DNA from: Sophora flavescens
Lineage: Eukaryota > Streptophyta > Magnoliopsida > Fabales > Fabaceae
Assembly (NCBI GenBank): GCA_030762895.1
Contig: CM061065.1
Coordinates: 68,556,200-68,620,199 of the forward strand
Length of the DNA stretch: 64,000 nucleotides
Direction of reading: 5' to 3'
In this document: positions 22,751 through 34,524 of the stretch, one piece after another
Position numbering within the stretch: position 1 is the stretch's first letter
Layout of the letters: each line of letters opens with the position of its first letter
Made by a program: the position numbers and the translations under genes
Notes under the pieces: model-generated
What the model was told of the DNA's origin: nothing
The model's database searches: none
The model's input: the letters and a program-made list of their open reading frames with translations, nothing else

Positions 22751-25730
22751 ATGGATCAGTCGGATAGCCCACATGCACGGGAGGACACTGTGGGGGCTAC
22801 GCAGGACCCGATCACGCCTACGCCTGATTCTAGTGTAAGTTTACATGTTATATACTATCTTTAGTCCTTCTTTTTAATGTAAGTTTATAATGTTACAACC
22901 CTCTATTTTATCATTTTTTTTGTCCATACAGACATCACAGTCTCATAGGAAACGGGGTAGAGGAGCCACCTCGTTGAAGAAACTAGAGAAGGACAGGCAA
23001 ACCGGACAGAAGCTTGAGGTGTCCTTCGATGCTAATCTAAATTCCCAGGGACCCCGTGCTAAAGAATTTAATAAGTGGGTGTTTCTACAAGCGAAGCAGC
23101 ACGTAACCATCAACTACAACCACTGGAATAACCTTCCACAGAACGTTAAGGATCAGATTTGGGAGGCTATCACGGTATTTTACCTTTAAATTCGTTTGAT
23201 TTACATTATTAGATAATTATCCGAGTTATAATCCATCCAGTTGTTATGTATTTAATGTGTAGGTAACTTGGATTGTGCCAAATGACGAGGATCATCGTCA
23301 TAAATGTATGAAAATGGCATCAAAGCGTTGGAATGGATTCAAGCATGATCTTACCAGGTACTATGTATCTAGGAAGAAGCGGCTTGATAAAATGTTCTTG
23401 GATTATCCCTGGATTGATCAGGATACTTGGGATATGTTTGCCAGGAGTCGACAGGATGGAGAATTTCAGGTTGGTTGATTAAGTTAATTTTGTATGCTTC
23501 TTATAGATCATTTAACTGTATTTAATTATGTGTTTTTGTTTGAATAGGCTACGGCAAATAAGGGTCGTCGAGAATCGGGCGAAGAACGTCCACCGCCACA
23601 CCATGTCTCAGGGTGGGTACCAGACTCGGATCGAGCAGATGATGACGGATAGGCTGAGGGCGAAGCAGGAAGAGCACTATGCTAGGATTGAAAGAGGAGA
23701 GGAGCCTGAGGGCACACCATTAAGTCCTCCGTCGGACATCAACCGCGAAGATGTCTGGTTAGTCGGCCGCATGACAAAGACGGGATCTTTTAAAGTTGAT
23801 GCCACTCGCGAAGTGGCAGATAAGATTGTAAGTAAATAATTAACTTGATTTCAATTAATATTTGTATAGATATTTGCAACACTTTGCAACACTTTTCATT
23901 TTTTTCATTGTAGATGGATCTAAAAGCACAATCCTCCCTGGGCTCATTCGTCCCTTCTAGATGGCGGGACGTCTTGATGACTGCTCTAGGCAAGAAAGAC
24001 CATCCTGGTCGGGTTCACGGTGTTCCTGGGAACGTGACCATCAAAGAATATTATGGCAAGTCTGCTTCACGAAAACCGGTGGTCGATGAAGCATCAATTT
24101 TGACTGACATTACTCAGCACCTCATGTCCAACCCAGCTATTACAACACATCTGATGCAAGGCTTAATATCCAACCCAGAATTCAAGCAGGCGCTTGCCAG
24201 AGAGCTTTCCTCCATCGGTACATCCCAGGACACCGCAGGGCATGCCAACCCTTCACATGTGAGCACAAAAGAGAGTTATAGTAGGGCACATGTGGAGGAC
24301 GAAGAGTTGACAGCTAGGGAGCGGGAGTTCGAAGTCCAACGCCGTGAGCATGAGTTGGAAATGAAAAGGCGTGAGCTTGAGTTGGATTCCAAACGACGTG
24401 AGCTCGAAATGTTAACTAAGGTATGTATTCATTATTAATGTCCAAATTAGTCAAATAACTACTTGTGTTTTTTTTTAAATTATCAACAACTTATCTATTT
24501 TATTTTTCCTAAACTGAAGGCCAAGTCGACGTCGGTGTCGCTGTCACCTATCACTCGTTTGTTCTCACTTGGTGAGGATTATGCGTTTGAGATTTTTGAA
24601 TGTCCATTGGAGCACGATGGATGGGTGGCACGCCCAGATCAACGGAGGATATTTTCCTTCTGTGGTGACGATCTCGGGAATGCCTGCAGAAATAACGTCT
24701 GGATAAACAGCAATGTTTTGAGTCTCTGGTGCACGTAAGTTAATTTTTATTTTATAACTTATTTATTTTTGGTATTTTTTCATTTGATAATTTATTTTAA
24801 TTTCAATATATATATTATGTAATTAACATCCACACCTTTTCATATCTTAGGTATCTCCATCGTCTTCAGCTTGATAAGGGCGTTGCATCAATTTACGGCT
24901 TCTTAGATCCGCCAATCCTTCTGCCCGATTTCTTTGCTAGAGATGCATTGAGTAAATACTTAGGGAACTTGTTGGGAGACAATCCGAAAGAATTATATCT
25001 GGCACCCTACTGTATGAAAAGCCATTGACAGTTGTTCGTACTTCATCCATCTAGGCATACTGTCATATTCTTTTGTTCTCTCCACCAACAGCCGCCACAG
25101 GTGGTGTTGGAAGCTGTAAATAAGTAAGTAACTAATCTTAAATTTAATTTAAGTTTTAATATCAGTTGTTTTTATTTTATTACACACATGATATATGAAT
25201 TTGTTAATTGATCGATATGATTATTTGTTTATGATAGCACGCTGAAGGCGAGTAACATAAGTTGCGCCAACGGGAGAAGTAGGACTTCTAAGGCTAAAGC
25301 AAATCCTGTATGGAACATCCTCAAGGTTTGGTAGTTTATTTATCAAATAATTAATATTATAATTACTAATTTATATGTATATTCAACTGACGTTGAAATT
25401 AATTTTGTTGGTAGTCTCGATTTCAAATTGACGGGTGGTCGTGCGGCTATTATGTGATGCTTCATATGCTGAACATAGTCTCCGCATCTATTACGGATGG
25501 ATGGAATAAGGTAATATTTAAACAACTTGTTAAATTATATATTATAGTTTTGAAGATGACTTGCATTGATGTTATTGTTATTATTTGAACGTGTGTAGGC
25601 ATTTAACGACCAATCGCCTATTAAAGAAGATGAGTTAAGAGACTTGAGGATGCACTTCGCTGAATTCTTCTTCAAGTATGCGGCTGAAAAAGGAATTGAC
25701 AAGATACCTCCGTACTACTTAGATGAATAG
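22751..25730 (+). pseudogene. CACTA-borne Transposase_24 / Ulp1-protease-like gene, ten exons
   Basis: Exons with GT-AG borders can be read at 22751-22834, 22932-23174, 23263-23469, 23548-23827, 23914-24420, 24520-24734, 24851-25123, 25238-25325, 25415-25510 and 25599-25730. The N half matches the plant En/Spm Transposase_24 family (KASKRWNGFKHDL-type region in exon 3; ENRAKNVHRH then REDVWLVGR in exon 4). Exon 5 ends in an RE/ER-rich coiled coil. The C half is a Ulp1-like C48 cysteine protease: HxQLFVLHP (catalytic His region, exon 7) and DGWSCGYYVM (catalytic Cys, exon 9). Two defects are visible. Exons 3 and 4 join out of frame by one base, and a TGA at 25026 replaces the Trp normally after the catalytic His. 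Confidence 0.8.
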
Positions 25731-26297
25731 TTTTTTTGTTAGACTTTATAAACTAATTAATAACATGTATATATATATCCTTAGATTGGTAGTTTTGTTT
25801 TTAGACATTGGAGACTAAAATTTATATATATATATACTTGTAGATAGTTATGTTTTTCCTATACATGGGTTTTGGTTTTAAGTCCCCCATTATTTCATTT
25901 TTCCTTTGCAATTCTGTAATGTGTGTGATATTTACTGAGTGCAGGGATGGCTGAGGGGATTGATATTTTAAAATGAATTTTAAAAAAAAATCTATTAACG
26001 TCAGTTGTATCAAACAACTGACGTTAATAGTATTTTATACAGTACACTATTAACGTCAATTGTAATAAACAACTGACGTTAAAATTAAAACCTTTAACGT
26101 CAGTTTTTTATAACAACTGATGTTAGTTTTAACAAAATTAACGTCAGTTGTGTTAAAAAACTGACGTTAATAGTTTTATATTTAACGTCAATTCTCATCT
26201 GACGTTAAAATATTAACTATTAACGTCAGTTGTATTTACGTCAGTCAGTATTCTGACGTAAAAAATCAATTTTAACTGACGTAAAAAGCACTTATTG
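25731..26297. repeat. CACTA right end: 3' flank of the gene and subterminal motif cluster
   Basis: After an AT-rich 3' UTR-like stretch (25731-25985), about 14 half-sites of the GACGTTAA/GACGTAA motif lie at 25995-26287. They are paired head to head, right up to the terminal inverted repeat. Confidence 0.85.
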
Positions 26298-26305
26298 CAC
26301 TAGTG

Positions 26306-27411
26306 CTCCCTCTTATAACGTCCTCTTTGCATTCTTCGATGGCTCTTCTTCCAGGGTAGCTTTATAGTCTGCACAAATTGTAAGGTTGGGCTTATTAAAC
26401 TAGTAAACGTTGTGAGTATCCAACTGGAAGGGAAGATATGATGCTTTATCTATGCATGGTGGCCCTGTAAAAGGTTGCTTCTGAGTTTGGTTATAACAAA
26501 CTTGTTCTAGGATCATGCATTTCAAGGATTGCTCGCCATGTCATTTCAACCATTGTGAATGGTCAAGGATATCCATTACCTGCAGATATACAATATGTTG
26601 ATTCTAGATGGGAAATTCCTGTTGTGCATCCTTTGCGTGATTGTTTTGCCCAAGAAATCAAAATGCTTTGCCGCCTTGACGGTCTAAAGACTTTGCAGTT
26701 GTCTACAAATCCTTGCTCTAGCATTAATGGCTTGGTCTCATCTTTAGTGACGTTGTTGCAATAAGAAAATCCATCTTGAGAGAACACAATTGTATGAACA
26801 GACGGGAAACTTTTAGGCCCATAGGAGCCCTAACCCACAGGGCTTTTAGGCCCTATGGTTTTTTTTAGGTATGGGATATTTGGCTGTGGCCCACATGAGT
26901 TAGGACCAAATGGGGTAGGCTGGGCCAAAGTGACAACTCTTTTATGGTGATGTTCCTTTGGCACCTCGAAGATGCCATAAGAGATATAATTAATCCCAAA
27001 TCCAATGAATCTGCTTCGTTTGAATCTTTTTGTGCTCTCTACAATAGCCCACTTGACAAGTATGAGATTGTTGATAGGAGCAAGGTTGATAACTCCAGAA
27101 GCAGTAACAGTTTTTATAGTGGGTGATAAAATGATGTGTTGAGCAGTTACATATCCAGGACCCTTGACATAAATGGACGCGTCCCGAGTTCCATATAGAT
27201 TACTTCTCAACATGCTGTTCAAGTTGTCAGTTTCAGATATTTCCAAGAGATTCTGCGTCAATGGAGCAATTTTAATTATATGGATTTACCTCAATCAGTG
27301 GTTTCTTGAACGAAGCAAGGCAACAATGGTAATTTGAGTCTGCTTAGGTGAATGACTCAACTATGGGAACAAATACAAGATTGCTTGCTATCAGATGGTG
27401 AAGATGAAACT
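26306..27411 (+). pseudogene. CTU2: CTU2 retropseudogene, middle and C-terminal parts
   Basis: The sequence continues the copy cut at 19209. NVLFAFFDGSSSRVAL near 26318 corresponds to the SGGPSSRVAL nucleotide-binding loop of CTU2 (here degenerate). After a deletion, GREDMMLYL then KVASEFGYNKLVLGSCISR follow from about 26430, with a TAA near 26467. An open stretch to 26764 holds GQGYPLPADIQYVDSRWEIP and HPLRDCFAQEIKMLCRLDGL. KSNESASFESFC (26997) and SPLDKYEIVDRSK follow. IQDCLLSDGEDET and a TAA at 27409-27411 give the family C terminus. Several stops and indels, and an unrelated-looking insert at about 26815-26930, show decay. The near absence of introns suggests retroposition. Confidence 0.78.
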
Positions 27412-27485
27412 TAAATTTACTTATCTACATACATTTAGGTTCAAATGACCCAATAAACTTTTATCTCTCTGGTAATTCGAAGAGT
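27412..27485 (+). other. CTU2 pseudogene 3' UTR, left piece
   Basis: Sequence between the CTU2-like stop codon and the copia insertion. It appears to continue at 33249 (GTTGGGTCATC...). It holds AATAAA at 27450-27455 but no coding potential. Confidence 0.5.
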
Positions 27486-28047
27486 TGTTTAATGTTCTGG
27501 AAAAATAAAATGATAAAATGCTGTTAAGCAGATTCGAACCTGGCTCTATGAGAGAAGGGACACATCTGTTGGCCACTAGGCCAACTGATATCTTGTGACA
27601 GTTAATGAACGTTAATACTACTTATGTATCGAATTTGACCGTTTTTGAAACTTTTGAAGAGTTGTTTCCTTTCACTAATTGACATGAGTTGGTCTATAAA
27701 TAAAACCATCAGCATGCAGTAATTGCCACGAAAAACTCAGAATCTCTCAACCATTCTTCACTCCAAATCACCTTCTTTTCTCCCTTATGCGCAGAGAGAG
27801 TTAAGGAGACTATTGTTCTATAACTGCCACTGTCGATACGCTTGGTTTAGGGTGTGCAAACCAAACCAAGGTTCTCCATTGTATCCTGAAGGGGATTCGC
27901 CAGTTACACCTGTTGCATCCAATCTACGATGAGAGATTGGTGGGGGCGAATCGAACCTAAAGCCTAGTGTCCTCACACACCTTGGAGATTGCGCATTACC
28001 ATTATTTTCTTCTTCTTTGTTGCAGATCCATACCCAATTATCCAACA
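27486..28047 (+). repeat. Copia left LTR, 5'-truncated
   Basis: 562 bp ending ATTATCCAACA. GGTCTATAAATAAAACC at about 27692-27708 is a good TATA-box candidate. Its counterpart is present in the right LTR near 32893. Confidence 0.82.
27531..27585 (-). other. tRNA-like A-box/B-box pair inside the copia LTR
   Basis: On the minus strand GTTGGCCTAGTGGCC resembles a Pol III A box and CCAGGTTCGAATC a B box about 30 nt downstream, the spacing found in tRNA-derived SINE heads. The same pair recurs in the right LTR at 32731-32785. It does not fold as an intact tRNA by eye. Confidence 0.4.
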
Positions 28048-28072
28048 ATCTTTAGGTTTGATTTCTGTAATA

Positions 28073-31000
28073 ATGGCTGCAACGTTGAAGGAGATGACTT
28101 CTGAGTTTATGAAACTTGAGAGGTTCGAAGGCGGAAACTTTCATCTTTGGCAAAAGAAGATGCACTTCCTTCTTACAACATTGAAGGTGGCCTATGTGTT
28201 GAACACACCAAGACTAGAGGAAAGAGAAGATGAGACCATCAATGAGACTCGTGAGAGGAACAAGTGGGTTAATGATGACTACATTTGCATGGGGCATATT
28301 TTGAATGGCATGACCGACTCATTGTTCGATGTGTATCAAAATGCGGGATCCTCCAAAGAACTATAGGAGAAACTTGAGGCAAGATACATGATGGAGGACG
28401 CAACAAGTAAGAAATTTCTTGTTAGTCGTTTTAATAATTATAAAATGGTTGATGGTATGCCTATCATGGAACAAATGCATGAAATTGAACGTATTCTCAA
28501 TAACTACAAACAACATAATATGCACATGGATGAAACCATCATTGTCTCCTCAATCATTGACAAAAATCCTCCTTCATGGAAAGACTTTAAAAGAAGTCTT
28601 AAACATCGGAAAGATGACATTTCTCTTGAACAATTGGGTAATCACCTTCGTTTAGAAGAAGAGTATCGTAAACAAGATGATACTAAAGAACATTTTGTTC
28701 ATGAGAAGGTGCATGTAGTAGGGGAAGGGAAATCTGGTAAGTCCTCTAAAAAGAGGAATCGAGATTTTGGAAAATCTCATGAAAATAACAATGAGAATGA
28801 CTACAAGAAAAAGAAAAAGAAAAATGGTTGTTTCTATTGTGGAAAACTGGGACATTTCAAGAGGAATTGTCATCTCCTGAAAAAGGAAAAAGAGAAGGAA
28901 TCTATTGCAACAAAGGACAATCTTGTTGTGGTCATTTCCGAAATCAACATGATAGAAGATGTTGGATCATGGTGGATTGACTCCGGTGCAACTCGCCATG
29001 TGTGTAAGAACAAGGATCTCTTCAAGACAATTAATGAAGAAGATGGAACCGTTCTATATATGGGAAATGCATCAACTGTCCAAGTTAAAGGCAAAGGGAC
29101 GGTGGAACTAGAATTCACTTCGGGAAAAGTAGTCACTCTTACAGATGTTTATTATGTACCAGATGTTAGGAAGAATTTAATTTTTGTACCGTTACTTAAT
29201 AAGTACGGGTTCAAATGTGTATTTGAGGGAGACAAGTTTATCCTCTCTAAGGGAGGAATGTTTGTAGGAAAGGGATACCTTTGTGAGAATATGTTCAAAC
29301 TCAATATTATTAATGATAACGGATTTATTTATGCTTATATTGTTGAGTCTTGTAATTTATGGCATTCTCGTTTAGGACATGTTAATTTTAGGAAAATGGA
29401 TGAAATGATGAATTCATGTTTAATTCCTAAAACAAGTAGGATTTCGGATGCATGTACAACTTGTATGCTAACTAAGATAACTAGATTTCCTTTTCCTAGA
29501 GTTGAAAGAAGTTCTAAAGTGTTAGATTTAATTCATTCTGATGTATGTGATTTATATGGTTGGCCCACTATAGGTGGTAAAAAATATTTTGTGACATTCA
29601 TAGATGATTGTACTAGATATTGCTATGTATATTTAATGCATTCAAAGGATGAAGTGTTAGATAAATTTAAGATATTTAAAACAGAAGTAGAACTTCAACA
29701 TGAAACATTTATTAAATGTATTAGGAGTGATAAAGGAGGAGAGTTCTATAACCCTAGTTACTTTGAGTCTACTGGAATAATTCACCAAACAACCGCACCT
29801 TATTCCCCACAACAAAACGGCATAGCTGGAAGGAAAAATAGGGTATTAGAAGAAATGGTAAAAATCATGATATCTTATGATGGTTTAGCAAAATAATATT
29901 AGGAAGAAGCCATGTTGGAGGCTTGTTAGATAGTAAAAAGGGTTCCAAACTAAGGAACAAGATAACCCCATATGAGCTCTGGAAAAACAAAAACCCATTC
30001 TCAAAATTGTTCAAAATTTGAGGTTGTAGGACAATAGTAAAAGTTCTTGAACCAAAAGAAAGAAATTAGGTGAAAAGGGAATTGAATGTGTGTTCCCGGG
30101 ATAAACTAAGATTAGCAAAGCATATAGATTCATTGTTATGGAATCTAGTGATTCATCTTGTTACTAACAGTGATTGAGTTTGGGGATTTGATATTTCAAG
30201 GAAATAAATTTAACTCAATTCCAAGTCAAAGGGATAGTGTTCATAGTAATGCACATAATCCGGAAAGCAATGTATCTAATAAAGATACTTTGGAGGGTTT
30301 AGAACTTAGAGAAAGTCAGAGATCTAGAAATGAGAAAACTTAGAGGCTAAAGTTTTTTCATGTTCCTTGTTGAAGGAACAAGAGAGTCCATAGATGATTA
30401 TGAACCAATATATTATTATATAGAAAGTGATTTAGCAACATTTGAGGAGACAATAAAGTCTCAAGATGTTACTTTCTGGAAGGAAGCTATACAATAGAAA
30501 ATTGACTCAATAATGGAGAATAAAATATGGAAACTAGTAGACCTCCCACCCGGTTCCAAACCCATAGGTTGTAAATGGATTTTCAAAAGGAAAATGAAGG
30601 TAGGTGGAACTATTGATACGTTTAAGGCAAGATTAGTTGCTAAGGGATTTATACAAAAGAGGGCATTGACCTTATACATATGCACCGGTGGCAATATTAC
30701 CTCAATTAGAGTGCTATTGGCACTTGGATCCATCTATAAGTTTGTCATCCATCAAATGGATGTGGTATTCCTAAATGAGGAAATAGACGAAGAGGTGTAT
30801 ATGAGACAACCTGAAGGGTTTGTGGTTAATGGTCAGGAAAAGAAAGTGTGTAAATTGAATAAGTCGTTGTATGGACTAGAATAAGATCCTAAGCGATAGG
30901 ATCAAAAGTTTGATCAAGTTGTGCTAGCTAAATATAAAATAAAAAAATTTGACAAGTGTATTTAGTAAATTCCATAATGGAAAAGGTGTCATGATTTGTT

Positions 31001-31970
31001 TATTTGTTGATGATATAAATGTTGATGTTATGTTAATATTTGGTACTGATCTAGATGAGGTAGCAAAACTAAGAGTTTCTTATCTAGAAGTTTTGATATG
31101 AAAGACTTAGGGGTATCTAATGTGATTTTAGAAGATAGAATAATAAAAGATTGTGAGAATATAGGTTTACCCCAATCTCACTATATAGAAAAAGTATTAA
31201 AGAAATTTAATGAATTTGATTGTCAATCTGTTGTTACTCCCTTTGATCATAACATTAATTTAGTACCAAATAAAGGTTGTCCAGTAGCACAACTTGAATA
31301 CTCAAAAGTAATTGGATGCTTAATGTATGCCATGATATGTACTAGACCAGATATTGCATATGCTGTAGGGAGACTAAGTAGGTATACAAGTAATCCAAGC
31401 AAAGACCATTGGCATTCTGTCCGAAGAGTATTGAAATACTAGAAGGGGACAATGAATTATAGTTTGAACTATAATGGATATCCTTCAGTATTATAAGGTT
31501 ATACGGATGCCAGTTGGGTGACTTATACAGAAGATCATGCTTCAACAAGCGGTTGGGTCTTCACACTTGGTGGGGGTGCTATTTCTTGGGGATCCAAGAA
31601 ACAAACATGCATTGCTGACTCCACCATGGCTGCAGAATTCATAGCATTGGCAGCAGGAAGCAAAGAAGCTGAATGGCTTAGAAATTTGATGTATAAGATA
31701 CCAATTTGGCCAAAGCCAATAGCACCAATATCCATACATTGTGATAGTCAATCAACACTATCAAAGGCTTATAGCCAGGTTTATAATGGAAAGTCCAGGC
31801 ACATTGGGCTAAGACATAGCTATGTAAAAGATTTGATTACAAATGGAGTAATATCCATAGTCTTTGTGAAAACAGAGAGGAATCTTGTAGATCCTTTGAC
31901 GAAAGGACTGACAAGGGATATGGTGTTGAAAACATCATTAGGGATGGGACTCAAGCCCATATCTACATGA
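28073..31970 (+). pseudogene. Copia gag-pol polyprotein, many stops
   Basis: From ATG 28073 the frame runs to 29896 with only a TAG at 28364. Gag is followed by a CCHC knuckle (CFYCGKLGHFKRNC, near 28830), a protease motif WWIDSGATRH (28971) and an integrase finger (HSRLGHVNF...CTTC). The integrase core keeps the first two Asp (SDVCD, IRSDKGGEF), but the expected Glu is Gly in NGIAGRKNR (29818). From 29894 to 30500 the frame is destroyed. RT pieces read at 30513-30884 and 31098-31442. RNase H (GYTDASW, then KKQTCIADSTMAAEF) lies at 31500-31970, ending TGA/TAG-like after LGMGLKPIST. I could not fix the copia lineage. Confidence 0.87.
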
Positions 31971-32525
31971 TCACCAATGGTAGAAACCCGACTCACACTT
32001 GAGTAGCATCAAGTCTTGAGTTCAATGGGTCAAAGTGCACTACGAGAGTGATTGCAAGTACTTGACAAATAGATACATCCCAATGTTTAAAAGTACTTGG
32101 AAACCATAAGGACAATAAAGAAAAGGGTGAGCTTTTGCTCTTAATGGACCTATAACACATATGTGCTGAGGTGCCTAACTTATGGGGGTGCTTCTGGTAA
32201 AGTCCACCTATGTGAGAGTGAAGTGTGGCCGCTTCTTAGAGTTGGGCTTGACCCTGTAAGCTCTCATGAAAGGGATACACGACACATGGCCTTACCAAAT
32301 GTGTCACACTACCACGTCGTTCAATGGTACCGAGATTTCATGTGTAAGTCATGCACGCTTGTACTAATGAATATTTGGTTCAAAGCTTGTCTACCAAATT
32401 ATTCGGGGATGAGTGAAACCCATGGCTTACTAAGCAAAGGTTCAAATCGCCAAGATACCTTTGTCTGAAAGGATGCGATTTCCAGAATAATGGGATTTGG
32501 ATTTATTTTGAAAATGGTGGGGGAT
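31971..32525 (+). other. Copia 3' untranslated region and polypurine tract
   Basis: About 550 bp without a coding region, ending in AATGGTGGGGGAT (32513-32525), the polypurine tract. The ORF at 32163-32468 is incidental. Confidence 0.6.
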
Positions 32526-33248
32526 TGTAAGAAATTTTCAAAATTCTTAAACGGTTAAATCTAATTAATGGCGCCTAATTGTCACTACTTGGTCGCGTAG
32601 CCTAGCGGTAGCGACTTCATTGGTTTGATGCTTTGGTCAGTGTTCGAATCCTATGTCCCTCATTTTTGTTGAATATTATGACCGTTGTTTAACGTTCTAG
32701 AAAAATAAAATGATAAAATGCTGTTAAACAGATTCGAACCTGGCTCTGTGAGGGAAGGGACACATTTGTTGGCCACTAGGCCAACTGATGTCTTGTGATA
32801 GTTAATGAACGTTAATACTACTTATGTATCGAATTTGACCGTTTTTGAAACTTTTGAAGAGTTGTTTCCTTTCACCAAGTGACATGAGTTGGTCTATAAA
32901 TAAAACCATCTGCATGCAGTAATTGACACGAAAAACTCAGAATCTCTCAACCATTCTTCACTCAAAATCACCTTCTTTTCTCCCTTATGCGCAGAGAGAG
33001 TTAATGAGACTATTGTTCTGTAAACTGCCATTGTCGATACGCTTGGTTTAGGGTGTGCAAACCAAACCAAGGTTCTCCATTGTATCCTGAAGGGGATTCG
33101 CCAGTTACACCTGTTGCATCCAATCTACGAGGAGAGATTGGTGGGGGCGAATCGAACCTAAAGCCTAGTGTCCTCACACGCCTTGGAGATTGCGCATTAC
33201 CATTATTTTCTTCTTCTTTGTTGCAGATCCATACCCAATTATCCAACA
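32526..33248 (+). repeat. Copia right LTR, full length
   Basis: 723 bp from TGTAAGAAAT to ATCCAACA. Its first 160 bp, absent from the left LTR, carry a second Pol III-like pair on the plus strand (see 32598-32651). Confidence 0.82.
32598..32651 (+). other. tRNA-derived (SINE-like) A and B boxes in the right copia LTR
   Basis: TAGCCTAGCGGTAGCG (32598) fits an A box and GTGTTCGAATCC (32640) a B box, with about 30 nt between. Plant SINE heads look like this. A short TGTCCCTCATTTTT tail follows. Whether a SINE inserted here or the LTR evolved it cannot be told from one copy. Confidence 0.45.
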
Positions 33249-33395
33249 GTTGGGTCATCATGTTGTTCTTGATTCTGAAGGATCAGTTTTTCAAGCTTTT
33301 AATCATTGTTAAATTGATTATTTGTGTGTATTGTACTTCAACTGAAATGATATTAAGTATGTTTGGATGAACTAATGAAAATTAAAAAAAAAAAT
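33249..33395 (+). other. CTU2 pseudogene 3' UTR, right piece, ending in an A-run
   Basis: The segment follows the copia right LTR and continues the pseudogene's 3' flank. It ends with 11 consecutive A (33384-33394), which I read as a remnant poly(A) tail. The A-run could also be chance in AT-rich DNA. Confidence 0.45.
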
Positions 33396-34255
33396 GTAAG
33401 AAGTGAAGAGCCGAGTAAGTTGTTGATGGCTTGGGGTGAGATACCCGTTGAGTAAGGTGTTAGGTGTTGCCGAGAAGAGAAATATTGAAATAACATGTGT
33501 TCTAAATCTGTCTACAGATCATTCTATTTTGGTCATTTCTAAAATCGGACTAATATTTATGAGCTTGAGTTTAGTACATTATTAGTGTAATATTTTTTCT
33601 TGGTCAACCAACTACAAATCATCTTATATGTGATTTATAATATAGTTATGACAAGAGTCAAACCTCTTTAATGATATGATAATTTATGATTGATTTTTAA
33701 TATAAACTAATATAAACAGTCTTTACACTAACAGTGGATACAGGTTGATTCCTTATTTTATTTTTTTAATCAAATATGTTGTAGTGGGAATGAATTTTCA
33801 CCCTAATTGCTTTTAAAATATTTAATGTTTTCTTTTAATTATTCAAAAAATCTTAATATTTTATTTTGATATTAAATTTAGATTAAAATTTAGGATTTAA
33901 TTGATATATATTATCAGTGTTAAAAAAATACATTGTCAATCGATCCGAAATTGACATATCATCCAAAATATTTGACTCTTATCCTAACTATCTTATAAGT
34001 CACGTATGTCATGATTTCTAAGATGATAGTATAAAAAATTTTCATTGTCAATATATAACAATTAAACTTTAAAATTTATTGGGATATTAGAGTGTTACGC
34101 CTGAGAAGCATATTATTAGTAATGTACTTAATTTATTTAAAATTCTTGCCAATTTTATTCATAGGAAAGAAAAAATTTTCTGTATACTACATGAGTAATT
34201 TCTGACTAGTCACCAGGAATGTTCATACTTCATATATACAATTCAAAGTTCTAGT
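33396..34255. other. Intergenic AT-rich sequence
   Basis: About 860 bp with no gene, tandem repeat or inverted repeat that I can support. Confidence 0.5.
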
Positions 34256-34292
34256 GTATTCACTAGGGTCGGACAAGATCAACCGACCCGAT

Positions 34293-34488
34293 TACGGATG
34301 ATAATTTGGATCGTATCCTATGGGTATCCTCAAAAAATACCCACAATAAGTAGGGTAATTATCTATTTTATGGGTATGAGTTCGGGTATGTATTATTACC
34401 CGCAAATAAGAGATAGTATGGGTGCGGGTACGAGTGCTCTAATACTCATCCCGCCCCGCACACACACACACATACATACATACATACA

Positions 34489-34524
<36 letters not shown>

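Larger units (their letters stand above)
19210..26305 (+). mobile_element. CACTA (En/Spm) DNA transposon, 7.1 kb, lacking a visible TNP2 gene
   Basis: The ends read CACTAGTGGAAAATA at left and, on the reverse strand from the right, CACTAGTGCAATAAG: about 13-bp imperfect terminal inverted repeats starting CACTA. The flanks are TTC (19207-19209) and CTC (26306-26308), a 2/3 match for the usual 3-bp duplication. About 40 copies of a subterminal motif (TTAACGTCAGTT and its complement) fill both ends, as expected for transposase binding sites in this superfamily. The only large gene is the Transposase_24/Ulp1-like gene at 22751-25730. No DDE transposase (TNP2) is seen, so mobility would depend on another copy. 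Confidence 0.9.
27486..33248 (+). mobile_element. Ty1/copia LTR retrotransposon, degenerate
   Basis: Two near-identical direct repeats (27486-28047 and 32686-33248) flank a copia gag-pol. The right LTR really begins at 32526 (TGTAAGAAATTTTC), directly after the polypurine tract AATGGTGGGGGAT. The left LTR therefore lacks its first ~160 bp. This explains why no target duplication is found (AGAGT versus GTTGG). No tRNA-Met-type primer site follows the left LTR. Domain order gag, protease, integrase, RT, RNase H is the copia order. Confidence 0.88.

Noticed and set aside
26830..27261. 143-codon minus-strand ORF as a gene
   Set aside because: It is antisense to the CTU2-like pseudogene, whose conserved residues are on the plus strand; no recognisable domain.
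27531..27585. A genuine tRNA gene on the minus strand
   Set aside because: A and B boxes are present, but I could not fold an acceptor stem or anticodon arm; it is repeated in the LTR.
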